The notes: a model not told the origin generated them from the sequence alone. Positions 26,449 through 36,853 are shown, counted from the first letter of the stretch. The stretch: 64,000 nt of DNA from Pseudomonas persica (GCF_900291015.1 NZ_OLKL01000007.1:1-64000); one strand, 5' to 3'. Numbers and translations are program-made.

Positions 26449-27372
26449 TCAGCCCAGCACATCCAGCGGTGATGTACCCAGCAGGCGGGCGTCCGTCTCT
26501 TCCTCCAGCAGCGTGCGCAGCAGCTCCACAGAGGCCTGCTGGCGTTGGGCATCGCGGAACACCAGGCCAACCTTCAGCGGTACCCGCGGCTCGCTCAATG
26601 GCTTCCACAGCAGCCCCTGATCATCTTCGGCAGCCTCCTTGGCCCGCCCCGGCAGGATGGTGGCCAGCGCGGTATGGGCCAGGCTGTCGAGAATCCCCGC
26701 CATGTTGTTCATCTCGGCCTGCACCTGTGGCCGACGCCCTTGGCTGGCCAGCTGCGCCTGCCAGATCTGGCGAATCTGGAATTCCTCACCGAGCATCAGC
26801 ATGGGCAACTCGGCGGCCTGGCGGATAGAGACCTTCTTGAAGTCCTTCAGCGGGTGGGTAGCAGGGATGACCAATTGCAGCTCGTCTTCGTACAGCAGCA
26901 GGCCATGCAGCCCCGGCTGGCGTGGCGGCAGGTAGCTGATACCGATGTCCAGGCTGCCGTTGAGCAAGCGCCGTTCGATCTCCAGCCCCGACAATTCGTA
27001 GATCTGCACCACGAGGTGCGGCTGTGCCCTGCGCAGGCGTTCGAGCAGCTGTGGCACCAGGCTCGGCCGCACGGTCTGCAGCACGCCGATGGCCAGCGTA
27101 CGTAGGGACTGGCCCTTGAAGTTGCGCATGGCCTCGTGGGCGCGCTGCAGGCCGTCGAGCAGCGGCAGGGCGTGGTTGTACAGGGTATGGGCGGCCAGTG
27201 TCGGCAGCAGGCGCTTGTTGCTGCGCTCGAACAGGCTCAGGTCAAGGCTGTGTTCCAGCTGGCGGATCTGCTGGGAAAGCGCCGGCTGGGACAGCGACAG
27301 GCGCTCGGCGGCGCGGCCCACGTGGCCTTCTTCATACACCGCGACGAAATAACGCAGTTGGCGAAAATCCAT
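26449..27372 (-). CDS. LysR-family transcriptional regulator
   Basis: A 307-residue LTTR. The N-terminal winged helix-turn-helix MDFRQLRYFVAVYEEGHVGR with SLSQPALSQQIRQLE occupies residues 1-60. The effector domain runs from about 90 to 300 (LAIGVLQTVRPSLVPQLLER and LDIGISYLPPRQPGLHGLLL). It resembles CynR-like members. It is divergent from the class III aminotransferase gene 210 bases away, the usual arrangement for a regulator and target. That regulatory link is an inference. Its 3' end faces rsmY. The ribosome site is weak; the ATG fits the family start. Confidence 0.9.
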   Translation of the reverse strand: MDFRQLRYFVAVYEEGHVGRAAERLSLSQPALSQQIRQLEHSLDLSLFERSNKRLLPTLAAHTLYNHALPLLDGLQRAHEAMRNFKGQSLRTLAIGVLQTVRPSLVPQLLERLRRAQPHLVVQIYELSGLEIERRLLNGSLDIGISYLPPRQPGLHGLLLYEDELQLVIPATHPLKDFKKVSIRQAAELPMLMLGEEFQIRQIWQAQLASQGRRPQVQAEMNNMAGILDSLAHTALATILPGRAKEAAEDDQGLLWKPLSEPRVPLKVGLVFRDAQRQQASVELLRTLLEEETDARLLGTSPLDVLG

Positions 27373-27582
27373 AAGTAATGCTTATCGAAAATGCTGGAAA
27401 AACGAAATGGTCGAAAACCTTCGCGAAGCCTAGTCTATCGCCGTATTCCAGCGGGTTACAGCGATGAATCGGTCGATTGTTACCCCGGATGAAAAACACT
27501 TTTGATAGGCAAGGCAAAATATCGAGTGCCGGCACCCAGACCGCACCGTGGCCGCCCTTTATCGTGATTGGTTGGAGCCCTG

Positions 27583-28863
27583 ATGAACCTGTTCAAGCTG
27601 CGCCGCCCGGCCTCTGCCGCCGTTGCCGAGCCCAAGCGTGCGCCGGTGATCGTGCCGGAAGCGCCGCAGCTGTCGCATGAGCGCCTGATGCCCAGTACCG
27701 AACGCGCAGCGCAGGTGTTCGTGCGTGGCCAGGGCTCGTGGTTGTGGGACAACGAAGGGCATGCCTACCTGGACTTCACCCAGGGGGGGGCGGTCAACAG
27801 CCTGGGCCACAGCCCCAGCGTGCTGGTGAAAGCGCTGGGCAACCAGGCCCAGGCGTTGATCAACCCGGGCTCGGGCTTCCACAGCCGTGGCCTGCTGGCG
27901 CTGGCCAACCGCCTGTGCCAGAGCACCGGCAGCGACCAGGCCTACCTGCTCAACAGCGGCGCCGAAGCCTGCGAAGGCGCGATCAAGCTGGCGCGCAAGT
28001 GGGGCCAGCTGCACCGCAACGGTGCCTATCACATCATCACCGCCAGCCAGGCCTGCCATGGCCGCAGCCTGGGCGCGTTGTCGGCGTCCGACCCGCTGCC
28101 GTGCAACCGTTGCGAGCCGGGCCTGCCGGGCTTCAGCAAGGTGCCGTTCAACGACCTGGCGGCGCTGCACGCCGAGGTGGACTCGCGCACCGTGGCGATC
28201 ATGCTCGAGCCGATCCAGGGTGAGGCGGGTGTCATCCCGGCCACGCAGGAATACCTCAAGGGTGTGGAAACGCTGTGCCGCGAACTGGGCATCCTGCTGA
28301 TCCTCGACGAGGTGCAGACCGGCATCGGCCGCTGTGGCGCGCTGCTGGCCGAAGAAACCTACGGCGTGCGCGCCGACATCATCACCCTGGGCAAGGGCCT
28401 GGGCGCTGGCGTGCCGCTGGCGGCCTTGCTGGCCCGGGGCACGGCGTGCTGCGCCGAGTCTGGCGAACTGGAAGGTAGCCACCACGGCAACGCGCTGATG
28501 TGCGCAGCCGGCCTGGCCGTACTGGATACCGTGCTGGAGCCTGGCTTCTTCGCACAGGTGCAGGACAACGGCCGCCACCTGCGCGAGGGCCTGAGCCGGC
28601 TGGCCGGGCGTTATGGCCAGGGCGAAGTGCGCGGGCAAGGCCTGCTGTGGGCCCTGCAGCTGAAAGAAAACCTGGCCCGCGAGCTGGTGGCGGCGGCCCT
28701 GCACGAAGGCCTGTTGCTCAACGCACCGCAGGCGGATGTGCTGCGCTTTTCGCCAGCACTGACCGTGAGCAAGGGCAACATCGACGAAATGCTGCTGCGC
28801 CTGGCCCGCGCCTTCACCCGCCTGCACGCCCGGCAGCAGGCCCGCCGCGAAGTACCGGCCTAG
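27583..28863 (+). CDS. Class III PLP aminotransferase (acetylornithine/diaminopimelate type)
   Basis: A 426-residue fold-type I aminotransferase. Motifs are YLDFTQGGAVNSLGH, LLNSGAEACEGAIKLAR and MLEPIQGEAGVIPA. LILDEVQTGIGRCG follows, and the PLP lysine lies in IITLGKGLGAGVPLAALLA. These fit the ArgD/AstC/DapC cluster. The N-terminal extension of about 45 residues is longer than in ArgD. The ATG has GGAG seven bases upstream and begins MNLFKLRR. Its location 1.5-2 kb from the PQQ cluster recalls aminotransferases found next to pqq genes in other pseudomonads, but a role in PQQ is not shown. Substrate uncertain. Confidence 0.88.
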   Translation: MNLFKLRRPASAAVAEPKRAPVIVPEAPQLSHERLMPSTERAAQVFVRGQGSWLWDNEGHAYLDFTQGGAVNSLGHSPSVLVKALGNQAQALINPGSGFHSRGLLALANRLCQSTGSDQAYLLNSGAEACEGAIKLARKWGQLHRNGAYHIITASQACHGRSLGALSASDPLPCNRCEPGLPGFSKVPFNDLAALHAEVDSRTVAIMLEPIQGEAGVIPATQEYLKGVETLCRELGILLILDEVQTGIGRCGALLAEETYGVRADIITLGKGLGAGVPLAALLARGTACCAESGELEGSHHGNALMCAAGLAVLDTVLEPGFFAQVQDNGRHLREGLSRLAGRYGQGEVRGQGLLWALQLKENLARELVAAALHEGLLLNAPQADVLRFSPALTVSKGNIDEMLLRLARAFTRLHARQQARREVPA

Positions 28864-28913
28864 CGGCCTGGGCACACCGAGAATTCTACGAACCGTCTGG
28901 CGTTCCTGCGCAT

Positions 28914-28954
28914 CGCCCTTGGCCTGCTTCATTCGGCCCGGGGCGTTTTTTTTT
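28914..28954 (+). terminator. Rho-independent terminator after the aminotransferase gene
   Basis: An imperfect stem CGCCC..GGCC / GGCC..GGGCG is followed by a run of nine T residues, about 50 bases past the aminotransferase stop. Confidence 0.8.
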
Positions 28955-29016
28955 GCCTGTTGAACCTCTGTGGTAGACGGCTAGTCTCTGATGTAACCCC
29001 TTCAGGAGAGACTCGC

Positions 29017-29175
29017 ATGGACTTCATACGCATCATCATCGCCATCATCCTGCCGCCGCTGGGCGTGTTCCTGCAGGTGGGGTTTGGCGGGGCGTTCTGG
29101 CTGAATATTCTGCTGACCTTGCTGGGGTACATTCCCGGGATCGTGCATGCGGTGTACATCATCGCCAAGCGGTGA
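29017..29175 (+). CDS. Pmp3/YqaE-family small membrane protein
   Basis: A 52-residue peptide with two hydrophobic helices. MDFIRIIIAIILPPLGVFLQ carries the diagnostic LPPLGVFLQVG turn, and the second helix holds LLTLLGYIPGIVHAVYII. This matches the Pmp3/UPF0057 proteolipid family, tied to salt or membrane stress in other organisms. The ATG is preceded by AGGAGAG at good spacing. A longer in-frame reading adds 19 polar residues absent from the family and is rejected. Monocistronic between a terminator and a REP pair. Confidence 0.93.
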   Translation: MDFIRIIIAIILPPLGVFLQVGFGGAFWLNILLTLLGYIPGIVHAVYIIAKR

Positions 29176-29182
29176 CATCGCT

Positions 29183-29304
29183 GGGGCTGCTGTGCAGCCC
29201 TTTCGCGACGCAAGGCCGCTCCCACAGGTACAGCGCCACATTCGGGTTTGCGCGGTCGCTTGTGGGAGCGGCCTTGTGTCGCGAAAGGGCCGCCAAGCGG
29301 CCCC
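29183..29304. repeat. REP variant pair, inverted
   Basis: Copies at 29183-29228 and 29260-29304 of the GGGAGCGGCCTTGTGTCGCG type, each with a GGGGC.../...GCCCC side palindrome, separating convergent genes. Confidence 0.88.
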
Positions 29305-29310
29305 GGAATC

Positions 29311-31134
29311 TCAGCCGCCCAACACCCGGCAATAGAATTTCCATTCTTCTTCCAGTGCATGCGCCAGGTTCTCCGCCTTGCGGAACCCGTGCCGCTCCCC
29401 GGCATAGAAGTGCCCTTCAGCCTCGATCCCGTTAGCCTGCAACGCCGCCAGCATCGATCGCGTCTGCTCCGGCACCACCACCGCATCCAGCTCACCCTGG
29501 AAGAAAATGACCGGCACCTTGATCTGCCCCGCATGCAGCAGCGGCGTACGCTGGCGATAGCGCTCGGCGTCCTGCAGCGGGTCGCCGATCAGCCAGTCCA
29601 GGTAGTCCCCTTCGAACTTGTGCGTGGCCCGGCCCAGGGCAACCGGGTCGCTGACCCCGTACAGGCTGGCGCCGGCGCGAAATACATCATGGAATGCCAG
29701 AGCGCACAGGGTGGTGTAGCCGCCCGCGCTACCGCCGCGGATGAACGCCTTGCGGCGGTCGATCAACCCACGTCCGGCCAGGTAATCCACCGCTGCGCAA
29801 GCATCGGCCACATCGCTTTCGCCCCAGCGCAGGTGCAGGGCTTGGCGGTATTCCCGGCCATAGCCGGTGCTGCCCCGGTAGTTGAGGTCGGCGACGGCGA
29901 AGCCGCGTTGGGTCCAGTACTGGATGCGCGGGTCGAGCACGGGATAACAGGCCGAAGTCGGCCCGCCATGGATGAACACCACCAGCGGCGCGGCCTCTTG
30001 CGAGCGGGCTGCCGGGTAGAAAAAACCGTGGGCGCGGTGACCGTCACTGCCGTAGTGGATCGACTGTGGCAGGCTGATATGCCTTGCCGGCAGCACGTCG
30101 GCGCCACCGGCCAACACGCTGACCTCGTGGTTGCTGCGGGCGATGGCGATGACCGCAGGCGGGCTGATCGGCGAGGCGGCAATGGCGTACAGGTGTTCGG
30201 CATCCATGGCCAGGCTGCGAAAACGCGTGTAGGCGCTGGCGAAACGCTCCAGGCGGCCATCGGCAGTGCGCAGCCCCAGTTGGCCGAAGCCGTCTTCGAA
30301 CCAGCTGGCCAGATAGCTTTGCGGCCCTTGCGCCAGCCAGGTGCTGGCGCCCAGTTGCCAGGGCGCCGCAGCGTGGTCCGCAGGCTCGGCAGGCAAGGCC
30401 TGCCAGCGGCCATCGACCTCGCCCCAGGGTTGCCAGAAGCCATTGCGGTCGGACAGGCAGTAGAGGCGGCCTTCGCTATCGAAGCGCGGCTGCTGGAGCG
30501 ATTCGTCAGCCGCGGCCACACATTGCGCCGGCCCCCAGTGGCCACTGGCATCACGTGTGCGGCACATCAGCCGGGTGACGGTCCAGGGTTGTGCCGGGCG
30601 GTCCCATTCGACCCACGCCAGGCGCAGGCCATCGGCACTCACCGTAGGCGAGGCATAGAAGTCGGCACCCTCGGCGAGCACTTCGCGGGTATGTTCAGCC
30701 AAGGCGACCAGACGATGCTCGACCCGTTCGCCATGCTGTTCCTCGACCGCCAGCACCAGGCCGTCATGCCACTGCACATCGCCGTAGCGGCAACTGGCAG
30801 CACCGGTCAGGGCCCGCGGTACCGCGCCTTCCAGGGATTGGGTATAGACCTGCTGGTCCATTTCGTTGACGAACAGCAACCCGTCACCACCCAGGCAAAA
30901 ACTGCCACCGCCGTATTCGTACACCCGGCTACGCGCGCTGAAGCCATCGGGGGTCAGGCAGCGGGCCTGCTGGTGCTGCCAGTGCCAGATGCGACAGGCT
31001 CCATCGGCCGGGCGGAACTCATTCCAGAACAGCCCCGCGGCGCTGACCTTGAGTTCGGCGAAGTCGGTGCCGGCGGCAACTGCCTGGGCCGCGCTGAATT
31101 CAGCCGCGGACGATGACACGGGAGTTTCGCTCAT
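29311..31134 (-). CDS. S9 prolyl-oligopeptidase-family peptidase
   Basis: A 607-residue serine peptidase with an N-terminal beta-propeller region (about residues 20-360) and a C-terminal alpha/beta hydrolase. The nucleophile is in [14 protein letters not shown]. The Asp is in [13 protein letters not shown], and the His in [27 protein letters not shown] is the oxyanion strand. No signal peptide. Its ATG lies inside the last 35 bases of pqqE, so it is coupled to the PQQ operon. Such peptidases accompany pqq genes in several pseudomonads and might act on the PqqA-derived peptide, but that is an inference. Confidence 0.9.
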   Translation of the reverse strand: MSETPVSSSAAEFSAAQAVAAGTDFAELKVSAAGLFWNEFRPADGACRIWHWQHQQARCLTPDGFSARSRVYEYGGGSFCLGGDGLLFVNEMDQQVYTQSLEGAVPRALTGAASCRYGDVQWHDGLVLAVEEQHGERVEHRLVALAEHTREVLAEGADFYASPTVSADGLRLAWVEWDRPAQPWTVTRLMCRTRDASGHWGPAQCVAAADESLQQPRFDSEGRLYCLSDRNGFWQPWGEVDGRWQALPAEPADHAAAPWQLGASTWLAQGPQSYLASWFEDGFGQLGLRTADGRLERFASAYTRFRSLAMDAEHLYAIAASPISPPAVIAIARSNHEVSVLAGGADVLPARHISLPQSIHYGSDGHRAHGFFYPAARSQEAAPLVVFIHGGPTSACYPVLDPRIQYWTQRGFAVADLNYRGSTGYGREYRQALHLRWGESDVADACAAVDYLAGRGLIDRRKAFIRGGSAGGYTTLCALAFHDVFRAGASLYGVSDPVALGRATHKFEGDYLDWLIGDPLQDAERYRQRTPLLHAGQIKVPVIFFQGELDAVVVPEQTRSMLAALQANGIEAEGHFYAGERHGFRKAENLAHALEEEWKFYCRVLGG

Positions 31135-32260
31135 TGCGGAAGGTCATCTGTTCAATGGTGAGCTGGGCGCTTTCTGCCTCCTCGCGGGCTTTGAGGATGA
31201 TGCCGTGATCGGCCGACTTGGCGCACACCGGGTCGGTGTTGCTGGCATCGCCGGTGAGCATGAAGGCCTGGCAGCGGCAGCCGCCGAAATCCTTTTCCTT
31301 CTCGTCGCAGGAGCGGCACGGTTCGGGCATCCACTCATAGCCTCGGAAGCGGTTGAAGCCGAACGACTCGTACCAGATGTGGTGCAGGTCGTGGTCGCGC
31401 ACGTTGGGGAACTGCACCGGCAACTGGCGCGCGCCATGGCAGGGGAGTGCGGTGCCGTCCGGGGTGATGGTGAGAAACAGGCTGCCCCAGCCATTCATGC
31501 AGGCTTTGGGGCGTTCCTCGTAGTAGTCCGGGGTGACGAAGATCAGCTTGCACGGGTTGCCCTCGGCCTTGAGCTTGTCCCGGTACTCGTTGGTAATGCG
31601 TTCGGCCCGTTCGAGCTGCGCGCGGGTCGGCAGCAGGCCCAGGCGATTGAGGTGGGCCCAGCCGTAGAACTGGCAGGTGGCAAGCTCGACGAAGTCAGCC
31701 TCCAGGGCGATGCACAGCTCGATGATGCGGTCGATCTTGTCGATGTTGTGCCGGTGGGTGACGAAGTTGAGCACCATCGGGTAGCCGTGAGCCTTCACCG
31801 CACGGGCCATTTCCAGCTTTTGCGCAAAGGCCTTCTTCGAGCCGGCCAGCAAGTTGTTGACCTGCTCGTCGCTGGCCTGGAAGCTGATCTGGATATGGTC
31901 CAGGCCGGCCTTCTTGAAGTCGGCGATGCGCGCCTCGGTCAGGCCGATGCCCGAGGTGATCAGGTTGGTGTAGTAGCCCAGCCGGCGGGCCTCGCCGATC
32001 AGTTCGGCGAGGTCCTGGCGTACCAACGGTTCTCCGCCGGAAAAGCCGATTTGCGCGGCACCCATTTGCCGGGCTTCGGCCATCACCTTGAACCACTGCG
32101 CGGTGCTCAGCTCCTGGCCCTGGGCGGCGAAGTCCAGCGGGTTGGAGCAGTACGGGCACTGTAGCGGGCAACGGTAGGTCAGCTCGGCCAGCAGCCATAG
32201 CGGCAGGCCGACCGCGGGCGTGGGCGGTAACTCAGGCGAGGACGATCCAGTGTTCGGCAC
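31100..32260 (-). CDS. pqqE: PQQ synthesis radical-SAM enzyme PqqE
   Basis: Catalyses the first step of PQQ formation, the carbon-carbon crosslink between Glu and Tyr of PqqA held by PqqD. The SAM-cluster cysteines are C31, C35 and C38 in [23 protein letters not shown] follows. The SPASM domain cysteines are in the [28 protein letters not shown] and DPVC segments. I chose the GTG at 32260 (386 residues), which has GGAGGT five bases upstream. It lies inside the last 29 bases of pqqD. Longer readings run antisense-like through pqqD and are rejected. Confidence 0.95.
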   Translation of the reverse strand: MPNTGSSSPELPPTPAVGLPLWLLAELTYRCPLQCPYCSNPLDFAAQGQELSTAQWFKVMAEARQMGAAQIGFSGGEPLVRQDLAELIGEARRLGYYTNLITSGIGLTEARIADFKKAGLDHIQISFQASDEQVNNLLAGSKKAFAQKLEMARAVKAHGYPMVLNFVTHRHNIDKIDRIIELCIALEADFVELATCQFYGWAHLNRLGLLPTRAQLERAERITNEYRDKLKAEGNPCKLIFVTPDYYEERPKACMNGWGSLFLTITPDGTALPCHGARQLPVQFPNVRDHDLHHIWYESFGFNRFRGYEWMPEPCRSCDEKEKDFGGCRCQAFMLTGDASNTDPVCAKSADHGIILKAREEAESAQLTIEQMTFRNERNSRVIVRG

Positions 32261-32507
32261 GGGCCACCTCCATGAACTGCTCGATGTCGTCGGCCACTTC
32301 CGGGACACCGGGGAACTGTTGTTCGAGTTCGCTAATGATCGCGGCAACGTCGCGTTGGCCGTCGATCAGGCCACCGATCAGGGCGGCGCTGTCGTTGAGC
32401 TTGATCATGCCCTCGGGGTACAGCAGCACATGGCCTTTTTGCGCCGGCTCGTACTGGAAGCGGTAGCCGGGGCGCCAGTTCGGCACTTGATGACGGTTGA
32501 AACTCAT
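32232..32507 (-). CDS. pqqD: PQQ synthesis peptide chaperone PqqD
   Basis: A 91-residue RRE-type protein that binds PqqA and presents it to PqqE. The ATG beginning [20 protein letters not shown] gives the family length. The conserved [19 protein letters not shown] segment and the [10 protein letters not shown] helix are present. Its start overlaps the pqqC stop (ATGA) and its end overlaps pqqE. Confidence 0.95.
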   Translation of the reverse strand: MSFNRHQVPNWRPGYRFQYEPAQKGHVLLYPEGMIKLNDSAALIGGLIDGQRDVAAIISELEQQFPGVPEVADDIEQFMEVARAEHWIVLA

Positions 32508-33259
32508 AGGGTGATCCCTTTGTGCCACACCCGTTCCTGGGTGACGGAGTGATAGGGTGGGCGGTTCAGCTCGTAGGCCATGCTCATGGCGTCGAGCATG
32601 CTCCACAGGATATCCAGCTTGAACTGCAATATTTCCAGCATACGCTCCTGGCCTGCGCGGGTGGTGTAGTGCTGCAGGGTAATCGCCAGGCCGTGCTCCA
32701 CGTCACGCCGGGCCTGGCCCAGGCGGGTGCGGAAGTATTCGTAGCCGGCCGGGTCGATCCACGGGTAGTGCTGCGGCCAGCTGTCCAGGCGCGATTGGTG
32801 GATCTGCGGGGCGAACAGCTCGGTCAGCGAACTGCTGGCCGCTTCCTGCCAGCTGGCGCGGCGGGCGAAGTTGACGTAGGCGTCGACCGCGAAGCGCACC
32901 CCGGGCAGCACCAGCTCCTGGCTGCGCAGCTGGTCGGGGTCCAGGCCCACGGCCTGGCCGAGGCGCAGCCAGGCCTCGATGCCGCCATCCTCACCGGGCG
33001 CGCCGTCGTGGTCGAGCAGGCGCTGGATCCACTCGCGGCGCACTTCGCGGTCCGGGCAGTTGGCCAGGATCGCGGCATCCTTCATCGGGATGTTGACCTG
33101 GTAGTAGAAGCGGTTGGCCACCCAGCCCTGGATCTGTTCGCGGGTGGCGCGGCCCTGGTACATCGCCACGTGATACGGGTGATGAATGTGATAGTAGGCG
33201 CCCTTGGCGCGCAGGGCCTGCTCGAATTCGGCAGGGGACATTGGCAGTGCGTCGCTCAT
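32504..33259 (-). CDS. pqqC: PQQ synthase PqqC
   Basis: Cofactor-free oxidase that performs the final ring closure and eight-electron oxidation. The 251-residue length is exact for the family. Family motifs are [40 protein letters not shown] and [34 protein letters not shown] also matches, with the active-site histidines and arginines within these stretches. It starts 73 bases after pqqB and is coupled to pqqD by ATGA. Confidence 0.97.
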   Translation of the reverse strand: MSDALPMSPAEFEQALRAKGAYYHIHHPYHVAMYQGRATREQIQGWVANRFYYQVNIPMKDAAILANCPDREVRREWIQRLLDHDGAPGEDGGIEAWLRLGQAVGLDPDQLRSQELVLPGVRFAVDAYVNFARRASWQEAASSSLTELFAPQIHQSRLDSWPQHYPWIDPAGYEYFRTRLGQARRDVEHGLAITLQHYTTRAGQERMLEILQFKLDILWSMLDAMSMAYELNRPPYHSVTQERVWHKGITL

Positions 33260-33332
33260 TCGGCTGGCTCCTGTAAAGCTGAGTCTCGGCGCGGCCCGCT
33301 GGGGGAGCGGGTTTGCGTGTGCGATCTGGTCG

Positions 33333-34244
33333 TTACAACTCGATACTCATGCCATCGAAGGCCACTTCCACGCCCCGGCGCAGCACTTCGGCACGCTCGG
33401 GCGAGTCTTCATCGAGAATCGGGTTGGTGTTGTTGATGTGGATAAGTACCTTGCGCTGGCGCGGGAAGCCATCGAGCACTTCCAGCATGCCGCCGGGGCC
33501 GTTCTGCGCCAGGTGGCCCATCTCGCGGCCGGTGCGGGTACCCACGCCACGGCGCTGCATTTCATCATCCTCCCACAGGGTGCCGTCGACCAGCAGGCAG
33601 TCGGCGCCGTGCATCATCGTCAGCAGCTTGTCGTCCACCTGGCCCAGGCCCGGGGCGTAGAACAGCTTGCCGCCGGTGCGGGTGTCCTCGACCAGCAGGC
33701 CAAGGTTATCGCCCGGGTGTGGGTCGAAGCGGTGTGGCGAGTAGGGCGGTGCGGCGCTGCGCAGGGGGAACGGGGTAAAGCGCAGGTTGGGGCAGGCGTC
33801 GATGACGAAGCTGCCTTCCAGCTCGATGCGGTGCCATTGCAGGCCGCCGTTCCAGTGGCTGAGCATGTTGAACAGCGGGAAGCCGGTGGTCAGGTCCTGG
33901 TGGACCATGTCGGTGCACCACACCTGGTGCGGGCAGCCTTCGCGCAGGCTGAGCAGGCCGGTGGTGTGGTCGATCTGGCTGTCCAGCAGGATGATGGCGT
34001 TGATGCCGCTGTCGCGCAGGGCACGGGCCGGCTGCATCGGCGCAAAGGCCTGGAGCTGGGCGCGGATGTCGGGCGAGGCATTGCACAGTACCCAGTGCAC
34101 GCCATCGTCGGACAGGGCGATGGACGACTGGGTGCGCGGCGTGGCCCGCAGGGTGCCGTCACGCAAGCCCTTGCAGTTGACGCAGTTGCAGTTCCACTGT
34201 GGGAACCCGCCGCCGGCGGCGGAACCGAGAACCTGGATGTACAT
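33333..34244 (-). CDS. pqqB: PQQ synthesis protein PqqB
   Basis: Metallo-beta-lactamase-fold protein of 303 residues thought to hydroxylate the crosslinked peptide residue. Signatures are [48 protein letters not shown] and [19 protein letters not shown]. The CxCxxC pair near the N-terminus is typical. The ATG at 34244 has a GAGAG site. A GTG two codons upstream is possible. A terminator-like hairpin lies between pqqA and this gene, so expression depends on read-through. Confidence 0.96.
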   Translation of the reverse strand: MYIQVLGSAAGGGFPQWNCNCVNCKGLRDGTLRATPRTQSSIALSDDGVHWVLCNASPDIRAQLQAFAPMQPARALRDSGINAIILLDSQIDHTTGLLSLREGCPHQVWCTDMVHQDLTTGFPLFNMLSHWNGGLQWHRIELEGSFVIDACPNLRFTPFPLRSAAPPYSPHRFDPHPGDNLGLLVEDTRTGGKLFYAPGLGQVDDKLLTMMHGADCLLVDGTLWEDDEMQRRGVGTRTGREMGHLAQNGPGGMLEVLDGFPRQRKVLIHINNTNPILDEDSPERAEVLRRGVEVAFDGMSIEL

Positions 34245-34271
34245 GGGCACTCTCTCTGCAGAAAACCGTAG

Positions 34272-34306
34272 CGAAAAACGAAAACGCCCCGGCAGGCCGA
34301 GGCGTT
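34272..34306 (-). terminator. Attenuator-like terminator between pqqA and pqqB
   Basis: On the minus strand AACGCCTCGG-CCTG-CCGGGGCGTT forms a 10-bp stem with one G-T pair, followed by TTCGTTTTTCG. It stands 16 bases after the pqqA stop and would let pqqA be made in excess over pqqBCDE. Confidence 0.88.
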
Positions 34307-34322
34307 GAACCGTAAGCCGGGC

Positions 34323-34394
34323 TTAGCGGTTGGCGAAGTACATGGTGACTTCGAAGCCGATGCGCAGATCAGTGTATGCAGGTTTGGTCCACAT
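34323..34394 (-). CDS. pqqA: PQQ precursor peptide PqqA
   Basis: A 23-residue peptide, too short for most gene finders. It contains the conserved [13 protein letters not shown] tail in which Glu15 and Tyr19 are fused to make the PQQ skeleton, and it starts [20 protein letters not shown] ribosome site precedes the ATG at normal spacing. It lies between pqqF, upstream on the same strand, and a terminator that separates it from pqqB. Confidence 0.97.
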
Positions 34395-34552
34395 GGAATT
34401 ACTCCTTCCGGATGAGGGGGTGGGTTTGTCAGCTACTACTTGGGTACCGCCATTGCCTGGAGGTTCCCATGGTTGAGATTGCGCTATCTTACAAGAAAAA
34501 TTTGTACCGAAAGGTTAATTATTCGAAAAGTCCCTTGCAGTTTTCGTAACAA

Positions 34553-36853
34553 TCAGGGGGGCGAGCCCAGCCAGGAAGCATCTGGTGCGGCAGTGTTGGC
34601 CAGGCATAGCCAAGTGGAACCTGTACCGAGCAGGTGGCCCAGCAGGTGGTCCAGATCCGTCTGCTGCGTATGCAGGATAGATCTGCGCAGCGCATCCAGC
34701 CTGCCGGGTTGTGTGGCCAGGTATGTCTGCCACGCCCATTCGGCGACTTCGGCATTGCCCATTGCCGGCTCATCGAATTGCCCGGCCAGGGCCTGGCGAG
34801 CGGCAGGGGCGAGGGTAACGCCCTGGCGCAGCAAGGTGAGCAGGTGGTCGAGGATCTGTACCTGGCTGGCATGAGGCGACTGGACCCCGAACAGCAGACC
34901 ACCGACACCCTCGACCTGACGAAAGGTACTGAATACCGCATAGCCAAGTTGCAGTTCTACCCGCAGCCGTTGGAAAACCGGCCCTTGCAGCACCTGGGCG
35001 AGCAGGCGGCCAGCGGCTTCCATGGCCGCCGGCAGTGGGCAGAACAACAGCAGGGCATGTTCACTGCCGGGTACTTTGGCATGTTGCCAACGGCGGTTGG
35101 CCCAGGCGGGCAGAGGGTCTGGCGCCGAGCCTTGGCCAGGGCAGTGCTGCATTACAGTGCCCAATGCGTTCAGGGCGGCATCGTCGAAGCCTGCAGCCAG
35201 GCCGTGCCAGCGTGCCTGCTGCCACAGGCTGTCGAGTTGCGTCTGTGCCAGGGGGCAGGCCGCAACGGGTGCAGGCGTGGCGCCCAGCACGGCGTCGGGC
35301 AGTTGTTTGAGCAGGGCGCGTAGGGGGATCAGTGCCGGAGGCTGCGCCGAACCAGGCAGCCAGCTGCCTGCCGGGGGCTTGAGCATCAGTGCCAAGGCCT
35401 GTTCCATAGTGCGCAGCACCGCTGCCGGCAGCCCGGCGCAGCGCAGCTGCCAGTATTCGCCAGCAGTACTGAACTGCAGCTGCACCGAGACGCGCTCACA
35501 GCGCTCCTGCATGGGGTGCAAGGCACGTTCGAGCAGCGCATGCAGGTGCTGGCGCAAGGGCGAAGGGACATGCCAGCGCAGGTACAGCGCGGCGTACTGA
35601 CGAGCGTCAGGCAGCTGGTCGCTGACCTTCAGTGCCGCGGGCAGCGGCTGCGCCCTGGCAACGGCCAAGTCGGCCAGGAGCAAGGGGTCTATAGCGGGCA
35701 GCTGCCAGTGCCCGTGCTTGCGGCCCGGCAGGCTCTCCAGCAGGGCACGAAGGGCCTGCAAGCCTTGTGTATCCAGCCCGGCGAACGGCTGGCCGGCGCT
35801 GTCCCGGCGGGCCAGTTCAAGCGCGCTGGCGCTGCGTTCGCGGCTTTGCTGCAGCAGTTCGAACTCGGCATTCAATTGCTCAGGTTCGGCTTGGCGGATG
35901 AAGCCAAACCAACCCTGCAACAGGGCATCGGCCTCCTCTGGGCAGGCGTCCTCGCCGAGCTTCAGGTCGATGTGCCACAGCAGCTGCCCGGCGAAGGCAT
36001 ACAGCGCCTCGGCCTTGAACCCTTGCAGCCAGCCACGCTGGCGAAGCGCATCCAGCCAGGTGCCCGGGCGGCTATCGCCGAGGCAGGCGATCAACAACTC
36101 AAGGGCCTGCTCGGCACCCACCGGCAGGTTTTCGTGGCTAAAGAGCAGGGGCGTGTCGGTCGCCGACAATGGCGGTGGTAGAGCTTGTGGCACCCGTTCA
36201 CCTGTTGCGAACAGCTCGGCATGCTGGCGGCCCAGTATTTCCAGTTCATCCAGCGATTGTGGGCCGCACAGGCTCAAGGTGACCTGGCCACCTTGGTAGA
36301 AGCGCTGGTGAAAGCCATCGAGTGCTTGCTGGAAGGCAGGATCCTGCAAGGCCAGGGTGTAGCGGTTACCGGCATGAAAAGCGCTCAGCGGATGGCCGGG
36401 CGCTGCGGCTTGCAGCAAGGCGAACTGTTGCTGGGCCTGCGGGCTGCGCGACCAGGCAATGAACTCGGCATGGATTACTTCGCGTTCGCGGCATTGCTGC
36501 GCGATGCCAAGGTCAGGCTCGGCCAGCATCTGGCACAGGCGCTCCACCCCGCCGGCCAGGGCGCTGGGTGGGACCTCGAAGAAAAAGTCGGTGGTGCGTT
36601 CGCGGGTGCTGGCATTGACCTGGCCACCGAGGGCCTGCACGTAGCGCATCAGGCCGTCGTCCAGAGGGAAGCGCGGGGTGCCGAGGAAGAACAGGTGCTC
36701 CAGGAAGTGGGCCAAGCCAGGCCATTTGCCCGGCGCGTCGTGGCTGCCCGCGTGCACCCGCAGTGCGGCGGCCGAGCGCTTCAGGCGCGGGGCATGGCGC
36801 AGGGTCAGCTGCAGGCCGTTGGCGAGGGTGAGGTGGCGGGTGGCGTCAGGCAT
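34553..36853 (-). CDS. pqqF: PQQ-associated zinc protease PqqF
   Basis: M16-family metallopeptidase of 766 residues expected to help release the crosslinked residues from PqqA. The inverted zinc motif HFLEH lies in GLAHFLEHLFFLGT (about residues 50-63). The downstream zinc glutamate region is near ASTRERTTDFFFEVPP. The remaining M16 lobes are poorly conserved, as is usual. The ATG at 36853 (MPDATRHLTLANGL) has GGAG upstream. A 28-residue longer reading runs into a REP element and is rejected. It is upstream of pqqA with 158 bases between, which probably include the pqqA promoter. Confidence 0.93.
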   Translation of the reverse strand: MPDATRHLTLANGLQLTLRHAPRLKRSAAALRVHAGSHDAPGKWPGLAHFLEHLFFLGTPRFPLDDGLMRYVQALGGQVNASTRERTTDFFFEVPPSALAGGVERLCQMLAEPDLGIAQQCREREVIHAEFIAWSRSPQAQQQFALLQAAAPGHPLSAFHAGNRYTLALQDPAFQQALDGFHQRFYQGGQVTLSLCGPQSLDELEILGRQHAELFATGERVPQALPPPLSATDTPLLFSHENLPVGAEQALELLIACLGDSRPGTWLDALRQRGWLQGFKAEALYAFAGQLLWHIDLKLGEDACPEEADALLQGWFGFIRQAEPEQLNAEFELLQQSRERSASALELARRDSAGQPFAGLDTQGLQALRALLESLPGRKHGHWQLPAIDPLLLADLAVARAQPLPAALKVSDQLPDARQYAALYLRWHVPSPLRQHLHALLERALHPMQERCERVSVQLQFSTAGEYWQLRCAGLPAAVLRTMEQALALMLKPPAGSWLPGSAQPPALIPLRALLKQLPDAVLGATPAPVAACPLAQTQLDSLWQQARWHGLAAGFDDAALNALGTVMQHCPGQGSAPDPLPAWANRRWQHAKVPGSEHALLLFCPLPAAMEAAGRLLAQVLQGPVFQRLRVELQLGYAVFSTFRQVEGVGGLLFGVQSPHASQVQILDHLLTLLRQGVTLAPAARQALAGQFDEPAMGNAEVAEWAWQTYLATQPGRLDALRRSILHTQQTDLDHLLGHLLGTGSTWLCLANTAAPDASWLGSPP

